Assembly: GCA_030447925.1 (NCBI GenBank)
Contig: JAUJNX010000006.1
Span: 175,623-239,622, forward strand
DNA: 64,000 nucleotides
Origin: Egibacteraceae bacterium
GTDB taxonomy: Bacteria; Actinomycetota; Nitriliruptoria; Euzebyales; Egibacteraceae
Direction of reading: 5' to 3'
Part shown: piece by piece, positions 45,274-56,456 of the stretch
Layout of the letters: each line of letters opens with the position of its first letter
How positions within the stretch are numbered: position 1 is the stretch's first letter
Program-made: the position numbers and the translations under genes
The notes under the pieces: model-generated
Told to the model about the DNA's origin: nothing
Databases searched by the model: none
What the model saw: only the letters and a program-made list of their open reading frames with translations

Positions 45274-45341
45274 CCCGTCAGTCGGACCGTCGGCTCCCTT
45301 CCCCCCGCGGCCCCTCCTCCTGCGCACCCGGAAGACGAGAC

Positions 45342-48248
45342 GTGGCCCAGCGCAAGACCCCCAACCGCGACGCGCGCGACACCCTGGTGGTGCGGGGTGC
45401 CCGCGAGCACAACCTCAAGGACGTCGACCTCGAGATCCCCCGGGACGCGCTCGTGGTCTTCTCTGGCCTGTCCGGCTCGGGCAAGTCCAGCATGGCCTTC
45501 GACACGATCTACGCGGAGGGCCAGCGGCGCTACGTCGAATCGCTGTCGGCCTACGCCCGCCAGTTCCTCGGCCAGCTCGACAAGCCCGACGTCGACGTCA
45601 TCGAGGGCCTGTCGCCGGCGATCTCGATCGACCAGAAGTCGACCTCGCGGAACCCGCGCTCGACGGTCGGGACGATCACGGAGGTGTACGACTACCTCCG
45701 CCTGCTCTACGCCCGCATCGGCCAGCCCCACTGCCCCGTCTGCGGGCGCCCGATCGAGCGCCAGACCGCGGAGCAGATCATCGACCAGGTCGAGGGGCTG
45801 GCGGAGGGCACGCGCTTCCAGGTGCTCGCCCCCGTGGTGCGCGGGCGCAAGGGCGAGTACGCGACGCTGCTGGGGGAGCTGTCGTCGCGCGGCTACGCCC
45901 GCGCCCGGATCACCTCGGGGACCAGGGAGCCCCAGGTGGTCGAGCTGTCGAGCCCGCCCACGCTGGCGCGCTACGAGCAGCACACCATCGAGGTGATCGT
46001 CGACCGGCTGGTCGCGCGGCCCGGCATCCGGCGGCGGCTGGCCGACTCGATCGAGACCGCGCTGCAGCTGGCCGAGGGCATCGCGGCGGTCGAGATCGTC
46101 AAGAACCCCGACGGTCCCGTGCAGGCCCCCGGGCAGCCGGCCGAGGGCGAGGTCCTGACCTTCTCCGAGCACCTGGCCTGCCCGTACGACGGCCTGTCGT
46201 TCGAGCGGCTGGAGCCGCGCAGCTTCTCGTTCAACACCCCGTACGGCGCCTGCGAGACCTGCGACGGGCTCGGCGTCCGGCTGGAGGTCGACCCGGAGCT
46301 GGTCGTCGGCGACCCCGACACCTCGCTGCTGGACGGCGTGCTGCTGCCGTGGACGACCAACGTCTACTACCAGGGCCTGTTCAGCGGGCTGGGCGCGCAG
46401 CTGGGCTTCGACGCAGGAGCCCCCTGGAAGGACCTGCGGCCCGAGCACCGGCGCGTGCTGCTGTACGGCCTGCCGGAGAAGGACCGCGTCACCGTCCGCT
46501 ACACCAACCGCTACGGGCGCGAGCGGTCCTACGCGACCACCTACGAAGGCGTCATCCCGCAGCTGGTCCGCCGCCACGGGGAGACCGACTCCGACTCCGC
46601 GCGCGAGCGGATCGAGGAGTACATGCGCGAGGTGCCGTGCAGCGCGTGCGGCGGCGCGCGCCTCAAGCCCCTCATCCTCGGCGTGACCATCGGCGGGCGG
46701 TCGATCGCCGAGGCGTGCGCCCAGTCGATCGCGGAGGCGGACCGCTTCTTCAACGGGCTGGACCTCAACGACCGCGACCGCCTGATCGCCGCCCAGGTCC
46801 TCAAGGAGGTCCGGGAGCGCCTGCGCTTCCTGCTCGACGTCGGCCTGGACTACCTGACCCTGGACCGGACCGCCGGGACGCTGGCGGGCGGCGAGGCGCA
46901 GCGCATCCGCCTGGCGACCCAGATCGGGTCGGGGCTGGTCGGCTGCCTCTATGTGCTGGACGAGCCCTCGATCGGGCTGCACCAGCGCGACAACGAGCGC
47001 CTCATCGAGACGCTGCTGCGCCTGCGCGACCTCGGCAACACCGTGATCGTCGTCGAGCACGACGCCGCCACCATGGAGGCGGCGGACCACATCGTGGACA
47101 TCGGCCCGGGCGCGGGGGAGCACGGCGGGGAGATCGTCCACAGCGGCACGCTGGCGGGGCTGAAGCGCGCGCCGCGGTCGATCACCGGGCAGTACCTGTC
47201 GGGCAAGCGCCGGGTCGAGGTCCCCGCGCAGCGCCGGCCGCGCACCCCCGGCCACTGCCTGCGGGTCCGCGGCGCCCGCGAGCACAACCTGCAGGACGTG
47301 ACGGTCGAGTTCCCCCTCGGGCTGTTCGTCGCCGTCACCGGCGTGTCCGGGTCGGGCAAGTCGACGCTGGTCAACGACATCCTGCACGCGTCCCTGCTGC
47401 GCCACGTCTACGGCAGCCGCACCGCCCCCGGCCTGCACCGCGGGATCGACGGGCTGGCCGCCATCGACAAGGTCGTGGGGATCGACCAGTCGCCGATCGG
47501 GCGCACGCCGCGCTCCAACCCGGCGACCTACACCGGCGTGTTCGACCGCATCCGCACGCTGTTCGCCTCCACCCAGGAGGCCAAGGTCCGCGGCTACCAG
47601 CAGGGCCGCTTCAGCTTCAACGTCAAGGGCGGGCGCTGCGAGAACTGCGCGGGCGACGGCCAGATCAAGATCGACATGCAGTTCCTGCCCGACATCTACG
47701 TGCCCTGCGAGGTCTGCAAGGGGCGCCGCTACAACCGCGAGACGCTCGAGGTGCACTACCGCGGCAAGACGATCAGCGAGATCCTCGACCTGTCGGTCGA
47801 GGAGGCGCTGACCTTCTTCGACTCCATCCCCGCCATCAAGGCGCACATGGAGACCCTGAACGACGTCGGCCTCGGCTACGTCCGCCTCGGCCAGCCGGCG
47901 ACGACCCTGTCGGGCGGGGAGGCCCAGCGCGTGAAGCTGGCGTCGGAGCTGCGCAAGCGGGCCACCGGCAGGACCGTCTACATCCTCGACGAGCCGACCA
48001 CCGGCCTGCACTTCGAGGACGTCAACAAGCTGCTGGCCGTCCTGCACCGGCTGGTCGACAAGGGCAACACCGTCCTGGTCATCGAGCACGACCTCGACGT
48101 CGTGAAGACCGCCGACTGGGTCATCGACCTGGGCCCCGAGGGCGGCTCCGGCGGCGGCCGCGTCATCGGCGAGGGCACCCCCGAGGACATCGCCGCCATC
48201 CCCGCCAGCTACACCGGCAAGTTCCTCTCCCCCCTGCTCACCCGCTGA
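45342..48248 (+). CDS. uvrA: Excinuclease ABC subunit A
   Basis: 968 aa from GTG at 45342. Two ABC ATPase modules: Walker [10 protein letters not shown] and GVSGSGKST, signatures [13 protein letters not shown] and [13 protein letters not shown], Walker [10 protein letters not shown] and LDEPTTGLH. The second zinc finger (CENCAGDGQ to CEVCKGRRY) is complete. The first zinc site has CPYD instead of CPxC (one Cys replaced by Asp), as is common in actinobacterial UvrA. Locates DNA lesions and loads UvrB. Carries the shared CTGTCACA promoter. Confidence 0.97.
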   Translation: MAQRKTPNRDARDTLVVRGAREHNLKDVDLEIPRDALVVFSGLSGSGKSSMAFDTIYAEGQRRYVESLSAYARQFLGQLDKPDVDVIEGLSPAISIDQKSTSRNPRSTVGTITEVYDYLRLLYARIGQPHCPVCGRPIERQTAEQIIDQVEGLAEGTRFQVLAPVVRGRKGEYATLLGELSSRGYARARITSGTREPQVVELSSPPTLARYEQHTIEVIVDRLVARPGIRRRLADSIETALQLAEGIAAVEIVKNPDGPVQAPGQPAEGEVLTFSEHLACPYDGLSFERLEPRSFSFNTPYGACETCDGLGVRLEVDPELVVGDPDTSLLDGVLLPWTTNVYYQGLFSGLGAQLGFDAGAPWKDLRPEHRRVLLYGLPEKDRVTVRYTNRYGRERSYATTYEGVIPQLVRRHGETDSDSARERIEEYMREVPCSACGGARLKPLILGVTIGGRSIAEACAQSIAEADRFFNGLDLNDRDRLIAAQVLKEVRERLRFLLDVGLDYLTLDRTAGTLAGGEAQRIRLATQIGSGLVGCLYVLDEPSIGLHQRDNERLIETLLRLRDLGNTVIVVEHDAATMEAADHIVDIGPGAGEHGGEIVHSGTLAGLKRAPRSITGQYLSGKRRVEVPAQRRPRTPGHCLRVRGAREHNLQDVTVEFPLGLFVAVTGVSGSGKSTLVNDILHASLLRHVYGSRTAPGLHRGIDGLAAIDKVVGIDQSPIGRTPRSNPATYTGVFDRIRTLFASTQEAKVRGYQQGRFSFNVKGGRCENCAGDGQIKIDMQFLPDIYVPCEVCKGRRYNRETLEVHYRGKTISEILDLSVEEALTFFDSIPAIKAHMETLNDVGLGYVRLGQPATTLSGGEAQRVKLASELRKRATGRTVYILDEPTTGLHFEDVNKLLAVLHRLVDKGNTVLVIEHDLDVVKTADWVIDLGPEGGSGGGRVIGEGTPEDIAAIPASYTGKFLSPLLTR

Positions 48249-48267
48249 GCGCCCGGGCCCCCTCGGC

Positions 48268-48918
48268 TCATCCCGGGGGTGGGCGCAGGGTCAGGGACAG
48301 CGGCGCGGGGGTGGCGGGGACGGTGAGCGGGCCGCCCCGGTCGGGGAAGGGCCAGGGGTCGATGGTGACGGCCGCGCCGGAGCGGACGGTGCGGCGGGTG
48401 GTGCCGGCGACGTCGGTGTCGACGACCTCGGGCAGTTCGCCGCAGAGCACGAGCGAGACGCGGTCCAGGAACGCGATCCAGTCCGACGCCGCGGCGATGG
48501 CCGGCGGGAGGTCGCGCCACGACCCGCCGAGCCCGAGGTCGGCGAGGACGCGGTCCTGGCGCGCCCGCTCCTCGTCGTGCAGCGCGCGCACGCCCGCGTG
48601 CGGGCTGGCGGCGAAGAAGCGCGCGCCGTGCAGGCCGGTGAGCAGCCCGACGAGCGGGTCGACGGCGGCGGCGCGGGCGATGCCGCGCCGCCAGACCGCC
48701 TCGTAGACGTCGCCTGGCACCCGGTAGAAGGTGAGCGGGCGGCCGTCGGGACCCCGGGACGGGTCGGCGTCCGCCTCGCGCCAGCCGTTGTCGTGCAGGC
48801 GCGCGGCGGCGACGAGCGCCGACCGGTCCCAGGGACCGGCCGGGAGGCGGGCGGCGAGGTCGCCCGCCAGGTGGGCGTGCGCCTCCTGCGTCACCTGCAC
48901 GTCCCCGACCACGATCAC
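48268..48918 (-). CDS. DUF3891 family protein
   Basis: 216 aa from GTG at 48918. Helical protein with conserved His/Asp residues: VAAARLHDNGWREADADPSR near residue 40 and GRPLTFYRVPGDVYEAVWRR, LLTGLHGARFFAA, and a C-terminal ITIDPWPFPD-type beta segment that many members share. The HD-like H-D pair suggests a hydrolase, but no activity is established for this family. Convergent with uvrA. Confidence 0.75.
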   Translation of the reverse strand: MIVVGDVQVTQEAHAHLAGDLAARLPAGPWDRSALVAAARLHDNGWREADADPSRGPDGRPLTFYRVPGDVYEAVWRRGIARAAAVDPLVGLLTGLHGARFFAASPHAGVRALHDEERARQDRVLADLGLGGSWRDLPPAIAAASDWIAFLDRVSLVLCGELPEVVDTDVAGTTRRTVRSGAAVTIDPWPFPDRGGPLTVPATPAPLSLTLRPPPG

Positions 48919-48943
48919 GCCCCCGATCCTCGCGCCTGGACCG

Positions 48944-49089
48944 TCAGGTGGCCAGCGCCACGATCGCGTCGCGGAGCCGGGCCGCGTCGACCGCCCCCTC
49001 CAGGACGCGAGCACGCGCACGCCGGGGGTGGCGTCGGCGACGCGCTGGAGGAGCGGGCCGGTGGCGAGGGCGCTCGCGGACCGGGACAT
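48944..49089 (-). pseudogene. Possible remnant of a small gene with a frameshift
   Basis: From ATG at 49089 the minus strand reads SRSASALATGPLLQRVADAT. The frame then changes and continues LEGAVDAARLRDAIVALAT to a TGA at 48946-48944. Inserting one base would give a continuous ~48-residue helical peptide. It may be a decayed fragment upstream of uvrC, or nothing. Very short, so weak. Confidence 0.2.
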
Positions 49090-49140
49090 CTGGGCCAAGC
49101 GTGGACGGGCCGTCACCCCCGGGCCTGCGACAATGGGGGC

Positions 49141-51063
49141 GTGGTCACCCGACTCCGCGACAACCCGGCCCTGGCCTTCCGCCCGGACCCCGGCACCATC
49201 CCCACCGACCCCGGCTGCTACCTGTGGCGCGACCGCCACGAGCGGGTCGTGTACGTGGGCAAGGCCAAGAACCTGCGCGCCCGCCTGTCCAGCTACTTCC
49301 AGGCCTGGGCGGGCATCCCCCAGCGCACCCGGGCGATGCTGGAGGCGGCGCGCAGCGTCGAGTGGATCACCGTCGGCAGCGAGGTCGAGGCCCTCCACCT
49401 CGAGTACAACCTCATCAAGAAGTACCGGCCCCGGTACAACGTCCGCTACACCGACGACAAGAGCTACCCGTACCTGGCGATCACGGTCCAGGACGACGTG
49501 CCCCGCGCGATGGTGCGCCGCAACCCGCGCAAGGACGGCACCCGCTACTTCGGGCCCTACGCCCACGCCTACGCGATCCGCGAGACCCTCGACCTCCTCC
49601 TGAGGGTCTTCCCGATCCGCACCTGCTCGCAGGGCGTGTTCGACCGGGCGCACCGCACGGGCCGGCCGTGCCTGCTGTTCCACATCGGCCGCTGCTCCGC
49701 GCCGTGCACCGGCCAGGTCGGCCTCGACGGCCACCGCGACCTCGTCGAGGAGTTCATCGCCTTCCTGGAGGGCGACACCGAGCAGGCGATCGAGGACCTC
49801 ACCGAGCGCATGACCGCCGAGGCGGGCAAGCTCAACTTCGAGGCCGCGGCGCGCATCCGCGACCAGCTCGGGGCGGTGCGCCGCGCCCTCGAGAAGCAGG
49901 TCATGGCCACCGACCGGCCGGAGGACTTCGACGCGATCGCGCTGCACGAGGACGAGCTGGAGGCCTCGTTCCAGGCCTTCTTCGTCCGCCGCGGCCGGGT
50001 CGTGGGGCGCAAGGGCTGGACGGTGGACCGGGTCGAGGACCTCGACACCCCTGGCCTGGTCGCGCGGTTCCTGCTCGACTTCGCGATGGAGCGGGGCGAC
50101 GAGCTGCCCCGGGAGGTGCTGGTGCCCACCGAGCCGGAGGACCGCGAGACCCTGGAGGACCTGTTCAGCGAGGTGCGCGGCGGGGGCCGGGTCGGCATCC
50201 GCGTCCCCCAGCGCGGCCAGAAGCGGGTGTTCCTGGAGACGGTGCGGGAGAACGCGGTCGAGGCGTTCCAGCAGCACCGACTGAAGCGCGCCAAGGACTT
50301 CAACGCCCGCAGCCAGGCGCTGCACGAGCTGCAGGAGGCACTGGGCCTGGCCGAGCCGCCCCTGCGCATCGAGTGCTACGACAACTCGACGCTCCAGGGC
50401 ACCAACACGGTGTCGTCGATGGTGGTGTTCGAGGACGCCCTGCCGCGCAAGTCGGAGTACCGCCGCTTCGCGATCCGCAGCCCGGAGGCGCAGCAGGACG
50501 ACTTCGCGGCGATGTACGAGGTGATCAGCCGCCGCTTCAAGCGGCTCCTCGCCGACGAGCAGAAGCCGGTGACGGAGCGCAAGTTCGCCTACCCGCCGAA
50601 CCTGGTGATCATCGACGGCGGCAAGGGCCAGCTGAACGCCGCGCGGCGGGCGATGGACGACCTCGGCATCGAGGGCGTGGAGCTGTGCTCGCTGGCCAAG
50701 CGCCTCGAGGAGGTCTTCCTCCCCGACCGCGAGGAGTCGGTCCTGCTCCCGCGCGGCAGCGAGGCGCTGTTCCTGGTCCAGCGCATCCGCGACGAGGCCC
50801 ACCGCTTCGCCATCACCTACCACCGGACCCTGCGGGGCCGGGCCATGACGGAGTCCGCGTTCGACGACATCCCCGGCGTCGGGCCGGCCCGGCGCAAGGC
50901 CCTCATGACCGCGTTCGGGTCCCTGCGCAAGGTCCAGGCCGCGACCGTCGAGGAGCTCGCGGAGGTCGACGGCATCTCCCCGGCCCTCGCCCAGGCGATC
51001 TCGGACCACCTCCACGGCGTCCCGTCGGCGGACCGCCGCGACGCCCGGGCGCGCGCGTCGTGA
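49141..51063 (+). CDS. uvrC: Excinuclease ABC subunit C
   Basis: 640 aa from GTG at 49141. GIY-YIG nuclease domain at residues 15-95 (DPGCYLWRD, VYVGKAKNLRARLSSYF), Cys-rich 4Fe-4S-like region (RTCSQGVFDRAHRTGRPCLL, RCSAPCTG), UVR motif (AGKLNFEAAARIRDQLGAVR), RNase-H-like 5' incision domain (IECYDNSTLQG, VIIDGGKGQLNAA) and a C-terminal helix-hairpin-helix (IPGVGPARRKALMTAFGSL). Dual incision in excision repair. A GACAAT hexamer at 49129-49134 predicts a leaderless start; the CTGTCACA box is not clearly present. Overlaps rapZ (GTGA). Confidence 0.97.
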   Translation: MVTRLRDNPALAFRPDPGTIPTDPGCYLWRDRHERVVYVGKAKNLRARLSSYFQAWAGIPQRTRAMLEAARSVEWITVGSEVEALHLEYNLIKKYRPRYNVRYTDDKSYPYLAITVQDDVPRAMVRRNPRKDGTRYFGPYAHAYAIRETLDLLLRVFPIRTCSQGVFDRAHRTGRPCLLFHIGRCSAPCTGQVGLDGHRDLVEEFIAFLEGDTEQAIEDLTERMTAEAGKLNFEAAARIRDQLGAVRRALEKQVMATDRPEDFDAIALHEDELEASFQAFFVRRGRVVGRKGWTVDRVEDLDTPGLVARFLLDFAMERGDELPREVLVPTEPEDRETLEDLFSEVRGGGRVGIRVPQRGQKRVFLETVRENAVEAFQQHRLKRAKDFNARSQALHELQEALGLAEPPLRIECYDNSTLQGTNTVSSMVVFEDALPRKSEYRRFAIRSPEAQQDDFAAMYEVISRRFKRLLADEQKPVTERKFAYPPNLVIIDGGKGQLNAARRAMDDLGIEGVELCSLAKRLEEVFLPDREESVLLPRGSEALFLVQRIRDEAHRFAITYHRTLRGRAMTESAFDDIPGVGPARRKALMTAFGSLRKVQAATVEELAEVDGISPALAQAISDHLHGVPSADRRDARARAS

Positions 51064-51923
51064 CCAGGCCGTCGCTCGCGATCATCACGGGCCTGTCGGG
51101 CGCGGGGCGGACCACCGCCGCGAAGGTGCTCGAGGACCTGGGCTACTTCGTCATCGACAACATGCCGCCCGCGCTGATCGAGCGGGTGGTCGACCTGGCC
51201 ACCGCACCCGGGTCGGCCGTCGACCGCGTGGCGCTGGTCGTGGACGTCCGCGGCCGAGCGTTCTTCGGGGACCTGCGCCAGACCCTGTCCGGCCTGTCCG
51301 AGCGCGGCCTGCGCCCGCGGGTGCTGTTCCTGGAGGCCGCCGACGAGACCCTGGTGAAGCGCTACGAGGCCGCGCGCCGCGCCCACCCGCTGAGCGGGCG
51401 CGACCGCATCGTGGACGGCATCGCCCGCGAGCGCCGGCTGCTGGCCGACCTGCGCGGCCAGGCGGACCTGGTCGTGGACACCACCGACCTGAACGTGCAC
51501 CAGCTGCGCGACAAGCTCGTCGACTCCTTCGGCGCGGAGAGCCGCGAGGGCCTGGTCTGCAACGTCGTGACCTTCGGGTTCAAGAACGGGTCGCCCCGCG
51601 ACGCCGACATCCTGCTCGACGTGCGCTTCCTGCCCAACCCGCACTGGGTGGAGGAGCTGCGGCCCTTCGACGGGCTGGACGACCGGGTCCGCGACTACGT
51701 GCTGGGCCAGCCGGAGACCGGCCCGTTCCTGGAGCGCCTCGGCGGGCTGTTCGACGTGATGGTCCCCGCCTTCGTCAAGGAGGGGAAGCACTACCTGACC
51801 ATCGGCATCGGCTGCACCGGGGGCAAGCACCGGTCGGTGGCCATGGGGGAGGAGCTCGCCGCGCACATCCGGCGCCTGGGCGTGGACGTGCAGGTCGACC
51901 ACCGGGACCGGCTGAAGGAGTGA
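51060..51923 (+). CDS. rapZ: RapZ/YvcJ-family nucleotide-binding protein
   Basis: 287 aa from GTG. P-loop TGLSGAGRTTAAKVLEDLG, where Arg replaces the Walker Lys, as is usual in actinobacterial members; Walker B-like VVDVRGRAFF. C-terminal domain VVTFGFKNGSPRDADILLDV, then RFLPNPHW and GIGCTGGKHRSVAM. In E. coli RapZ senses GlcN6P; in Gram-positives YvcJ is a GTP/ATP-binding protein of unclear role. Coupled to uvrC before and whiA after. Confidence 0.94.
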   Translation: MTRPSLAIITGLSGAGRTTAAKVLEDLGYFVIDNMPPALIERVVDLATAPGSAVDRVALVVDVRGRAFFGDLRQTLSGLSERGLRPRVLFLEAADETLVKRYEAARRAHPLSGRDRIVDGIARERRLLADLRGQADLVVDTTDLNVHQLRDKLVDSFGAESREGLVCNVVTFGFKNGSPRDADILLDVRFLPNPHWVEELRPFDGLDDRVRDYVLGQPETGPFLERLGGLFDVMVPAFVKEGKHYLTIGIGCTGGKHRSVAMGEELAAHIRRLGVDVQVDHRDRLKE

Positions 51924-52903
51924 GCGCGACCGTCGCGGTGCGCGAGGAGCTCGCGCACCGCGCCCCGGGCGGGCCGGCGGACGCGGCGGCGGAGCTGGCC
52001 GGGCTCCTGCGCTTCGGCGGCGCGCTGACGCTGTCGGGCGGGGCGATCGGCCACACCCTGGAGACCTCGGTCGGCGCGGTCGCCCGCCGGGCCCGCGTGC
52101 TGCTGGACGCGGTGCGCACCGCCACCGGGCTGCAGGTCGAGGCCTCGGTCGAGGTCCACCGCAGGGCGGGGGTGCGCCCGACGCGCTACCGGGTGGTGCT
52201 CGCCGACGCGGCGCCGCTGCTCACGGCCCTCGGGCTCCTGGACCCCGCCGGGCGGCCCGTGGACGGGCTGCCCGTCCCCGCCGGCGGGGACCCGGCCGGC
52301 GAGGGCCCGGCGCGGCCGCGGCGGGCGAGGCCCGAGGCCGTCGCCCTGCTGCGCGGGGCGCTGATGGCCGCGGGCGCGCTCGGCGAGCCGGGCGCGCAGG
52401 AGCCCGACGAGGTCCGCGCGCCGGGGGAGCAGGCCGCCGTCGAGCTGGCGGCGCTGCTGGCGCGGCTGGGCGCCCCCGGCGCCCGCGCGGCGCCGCACGG
52501 CGACCACTGGCGGGTGGTGGTGAAGGCCGGGGACCAGGTCGCCACCCTCCTGGCCCGGGCCGGGGCGCACACCGCGTTCCTGCACCTGGACGGCGCCCGC
52601 CTGCGCCGCCAGCTCCGCGGCGAGGCCAACCGCGCCGCCAACGCCGACCGCGCGAACCTGTCGCGGGCGGTCGGTGCGTCCACGCGCCAGCTCCGCGTCA
52701 TCACCCGGGCCCTGGGCAGCCCCGGCTGGGCCGACCTGCCGGAGGAGGTCCGCGCCGTCGCCCTCGCGCGGCTGGCCAACCCGGAGGCGAGCCTGGCGGA
52801 GCTCGGCGGCCTGCTGGACCCGCCGGTGGGCAAGGCCACCGTCCACCGCCGCCTGGCCCGGCTGCTGCCCGCGGCGGGCGGACCGGACGGGGGCGACGGG
52901 TGA
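51920..52903 (+). CDS. whiA: WhiA transcriptional/sporulation regulator
   Basis: 327 aa from GTG overlapping the rapZ stop. N-terminal LAGLIDADG-like region (GGPADAAAELAGLLRFGGAL), then the WhiA signature EANRAANADRANLSRAVGAS in the middle of the molecule and a C-terminal helix-turn-helix (NPEASLAELGGLLDPPVGKA, HRRLARL). In Streptomyces it starts sporulation septation together with WhiB; in non-sporulating species it affects division. The usual neighbour yvcK is missing here. Confidence 0.94.
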   Translation: MSATVAVREELAHRAPGGPADAAAELAGLLRFGGALTLSGGAIGHTLETSVGAVARRARVLLDAVRTATGLQVEASVEVHRRAGVRPTRYRVVLADAAPLLTALGLLDPAGRPVDGLPVPAGGDPAGEGPARPRRARPEAVALLRGALMAAGALGEPGAQEPDEVRAPGEQAAVELAALLARLGAPGARAAPHGDHWRVVVKAGDQVATLLARAGAHTAFLHLDGARLRRQLRGEANRAANADRANLSRAVGASTRQLRVITRALGSPGWADLPEEVRAVALARLANPEASLAELGGLLDPPVGKATVHRRLARLLPAAGGPDGGDG

Positions 52904-52907
52904 TTGA

Positions 52908-53969
<1,062 letters not shown>

Positions 53970-54009
53970 CCTCTGCGCCGTCTCCCGGGGTCCCGCGGCG
54001 GCCGCGGCC

Positions 54010-55200
54010 GTGAGCGGGCTCCCGCAGCTCGACGACCTGGAGGTCGCGGGGCGCACGGTGCTGGTCCGGGTCGACTTCAACGTCCCGCTGGACGGCGGCA
54101 CCGTGGCCGACGACCTGCGCCTGGAGGAGTCCCTGCCGACGGTGCGGCGCCTGCGCGAGCGCGGCGCCCGCACCGTGCTCATGAGCCACCTGGGGCGGCC
54201 CAAGGGCAAGGTCGTGGAGGACCTGCGCCTGGCGCCGGTCGCGGCCCGCTTCGGCGAGCTGCTCGGCGCCCCGGTCCAGGCCGCCAGCGACACCGTCGGC
54301 GAGGACGCCCGCGCGAAGGTCGCGGCCCTGGCCGACGGCGACGTCCTGGTGCTGGAGAACCTGCGCTTCGACCCGCGCGAGGAGGCCAACGACCCGGAGT
54401 TCGCGGCGGCGCTGGCCGGTCTGGGCCAGGCCTACGTCGACGACGCGTTCGGCGCGGCGCACCGCGCGCACGCCAGCGTCGTCGGCGTCCCCGAGCGGCT
54501 CGACGACGTCGCCGCCGGCGACCTGCTGGCGCGCGAGGTGGGCGTGCTGTCACGGCTGCTCGAGGACCCCGATCGGCCCTTCACCGCGATCCTCGGCGGC
54601 GCGAAGGTGTCGGACAAGCTCGGCGTGCTCGACAACCTCCTGGGCCGGGTCGACCGGCTCCTGGTCGGCGGCGCGATGTGCTTCACCTTCATCGCCGCCT
54701 CCGGGGTGTCCGTGGGGGCGAGCCGGGTCGAGCAGGACCGCGTCGACACCGTGCGCGACCTGCTGGCGCGGGCGGAGGAGCGCGGCGTGCAGGTGCTCCT
54801 GCCCGTCGACGTGGTCGTGACCCGCGAGTTCGCGGAGGACGCCGAGGCGGAGACCGTCCCGGTCGACGCCATCCCGCCCGACGCGATGGGCCTGGACATC
54901 GGCCCGGAGACCGTCGAGCGCTTCGCCGCGCGCATCACCGACGCCCAGACCATCCTCTGGAACGGCCCGATGGGCGTGTTCGAGTGGGAGCGGTTCGCGG
55001 CGGGCACCGAGGGCGTCGCCCGCGCGGTGGCGGCGGCCGGCGGCTTCTCGGTCGTCGGCGGCGGCGACAGCGCGGCCGCCGTGCGCAAGCTCGGGCTGGC
55101 CGGTCAGGTCAGCCACGTCTCCACCGGCGGGGGAGCGGCCCTGGAGTTCCTGGAGGGCACCGACCTGCCCGGGGTCGCCGCCCTGAGGAAGGATCGCTAG
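54010..55200 (+). CDS. pgk: Phosphoglycerate kinase
   Basis: 396 aa from GTG. RVDFNVPLDGGTVADDLR and MSHLGRPKGKVVEDLRLAPV in the N-domain, ILGGAKVSDKLGVLDNLL at the hinge, and ATP-site IGPETVERFAARITDAQTIL with GGGDSAAAVRKLGLAGQVSH at the end. Transfers phosphate from 1,3-bisphosphoglycerate to ADP. 40 bases after gap, and its TAG is immediately followed by the tpiA ATG. Confidence 0.96.
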   Translation: MSGLPQLDDLEVAGRTVLVRVDFNVPLDGGTVADDLRLEESLPTVRRLRERGARTVLMSHLGRPKGKVVEDLRLAPVAARFGELLGAPVQAASDTVGEDARAKVAALADGDVLVLENLRFDPREEANDPEFAAALAGLGQAYVDDAFGAAHRAHASVVGVPERLDDVAAGDLLAREVGVLSRLLEDPDRPFTAILGGAKVSDKLGVLDNLLGRVDRLLVGGAMCFTFIAASGVSVGASRVEQDRVDTVRDLLARAEERGVQVLLPVDVVVTREFAEDAEAETVPVDAIPPDAMGLDIGPETVERFAARITDAQTILWNGPMGVFEWERFAAGTEGVARAVAAAGGFSVVGGGDSAAAVRKLGLAGQVSHVSTGGGAALEFLEGTDLPGVAALRKDR

Positions 55201-55974
55201 ATGGCACGCACCCCGCTCGTGGCGGGCAACTGGAAGATGAACCTGGACCACCTGGAGGCCATCGCGCTGGTCCAGCAGCTGGTCTACCACCTGGAGCGGT
55301 CCGACTTCGAGGCGGTCGAGGTCGCGGTCCTGCCGCCCTTCACCGACCTGCGCAGCATCCAGACCCTGATCGAGGGCGACCGGCTGCCGATCGCCCTGGG
55401 CGCGCAGGACACCCACTGGGAGGACGCCGGGGCGTTCACCGGCGAGATCAGCCCGGGCATGCTCGCCCGGCTCCACTGCCGCTACGTCCTCGCCGGCCAC
55501 TCCGAGCGCCGGGCGCTGTTCGGCGAGACCGACGAGATCGTCAACCGCAAGCTGCAGGCGATCCTGCGCCACGGCATGGTGCCGATCCTGTGCGTCGGCG
55601 AGACGCTGGAGGAGCGCGAGGCGGGCCGGGCCGACGAGGTCGTGGTCGGTCAGCTCGAGGGCGGCCTCGCCGCGGTGACGGCGGAGCAGGCCGGGGACCT
55701 CGTCGTCGCCTACGAGCCCGTGTGGGCCATCGGCACCGGCCGCACGGCGCTGCCCGAGGACGCCGACGCGATGTGCGGGCTGGTCCGCCGAACGCTGGCG
55801 GAGCGCTTCGGCCAGGGCATCGCCGACGGCGCGCGGGTGCTCTACGGGGGCAGCGTGAAGCCGGCCAACGCCAAGGCGCTGCTCACCCAGCCGGAGGTCG
55901 ACGGGGCCCTGGTCGGCGGGGCCAGCATCAGTGCCGAGGATTTCGCGGTGATCTGCCGTTTTCCCCGACTGTAG
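55201..55974 (+). CDS. tpiA: Triosephosphate isomerase
   Basis: 257 aa, ATG directly after the pgk stop. Active-site Lys in GNWKMNLDH, His in [16 protein letters not shown], Glu in [16 protein letters not shown], phosphate loop [15 protein letters not shown]. Complete TIM barrel of normal length. Interconverts DHAP and GAP. Confidence 0.97.
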   Translation: MARTPLVAGNWKMNLDHLEAIALVQQLVYHLERSDFEAVEVAVLPPFTDLRSIQTLIEGDRLPIALGAQDTHWEDAGAFTGEISPGMLARLHCRYVLAGHSERRALFGETDEIVNRKLQAILRHGMVPILCVGETLEEREAGRADEVVVGQLEGGLAAVTAEQAGDLVVAYEPVWAIGTGRTALPEDADAMCGLVRRTLAERFGQGIADGARVLYGGSVKPANAKALLTQPEVDGALVGGASISAEDFAVICRFPRL

Positions 55975-56047
55975 GCGCGGAGCCCGAACGGGGCGTACGA
56001 TCCGCGCCGGTGGCGTGACCGGCGCTGCCGTCCCGACGGGGGAACCG

Positions 56048-56452
56048 ATGGCGAAGCGCAAGAACCAGCTGGAAGGCCTGCTCGGCCCGCTCGAGACCGA
56101 GGTCATGGAGGCCGTCTGGCGGCTGGGCGAGACCACGGTCCGGGACGTCCATGCGGACCTGGCACCGACACGCGACCTCGCGTACACCACCATCATGACG
56201 ACGATGGCGCGGCTGGCCTCCAAGGGCCTGCTGCAGAAGGACACCGCCGGGCTGGCGCACCGCTACCGCCCGGCGGTCACGCGCGAGGAGTACGCGCGGT
56301 CCACCGTCACGTCGGTCGTGGACTGGCTGGTGACGCGGTTCCCGGAGCCGGCGCTCAGCTACTTCGTCAAGGTCGTCGGCGATGAGGCGGAGCCCGGCCA
56401 GGTCGACGCCCTGCGGGCCCGGATCGACGAGCTGCGGGCCGAGGAGGACTGA
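56048..56452 (+). CDS. blaI: BlaI/MecI-family transcriptional repressor
   Basis: 134 aa from ATG at 56048. Winged helix-turn-helix: GLLGPLETEVMEAVWRLGET, VRDVHADL, then DLAYTTIMTTMARLASKGLL (recognition helix) and a C-terminal dimerisation segment. In the BlaI/BlaR1 pair the repressor is inactivated by cleavage. Followed four bases later by an M56 peptidase gene, the standard sensor-regulator couple. No beta-lactamase gene is close; the target may be a cell-envelope or respiratory function. Confidence 0.93.
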   Translation: MAKRKNQLEGLLGPLETEVMEAVWRLGETTVRDVHADLAPTRDLAYTTIMTTMARLASKGLLQKDTAGLAHRYRPAVTREEYARSTVTSVVDWLVTRFPEPALSYFVKVVGDEAEPGQVDALRARIDELRAEED

Positions 56453-56456
56453 GCCG

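Noticed and set aside
41955..48089. Open frame of 2044 codons on the minus strand
   Set aside because: The true gene is the 845-residue secreted glycosidase starting at 44492; the upstream part is antisense to uvrA and out of frame with the MBL hydrolase.
49110..49134. uvrC promoter as a fourth member of the CTGTCACA class
   Set aside because: The box reads CCGTCACCC, and the best -10 (GACAAT) is two bases off the fixed spacing.
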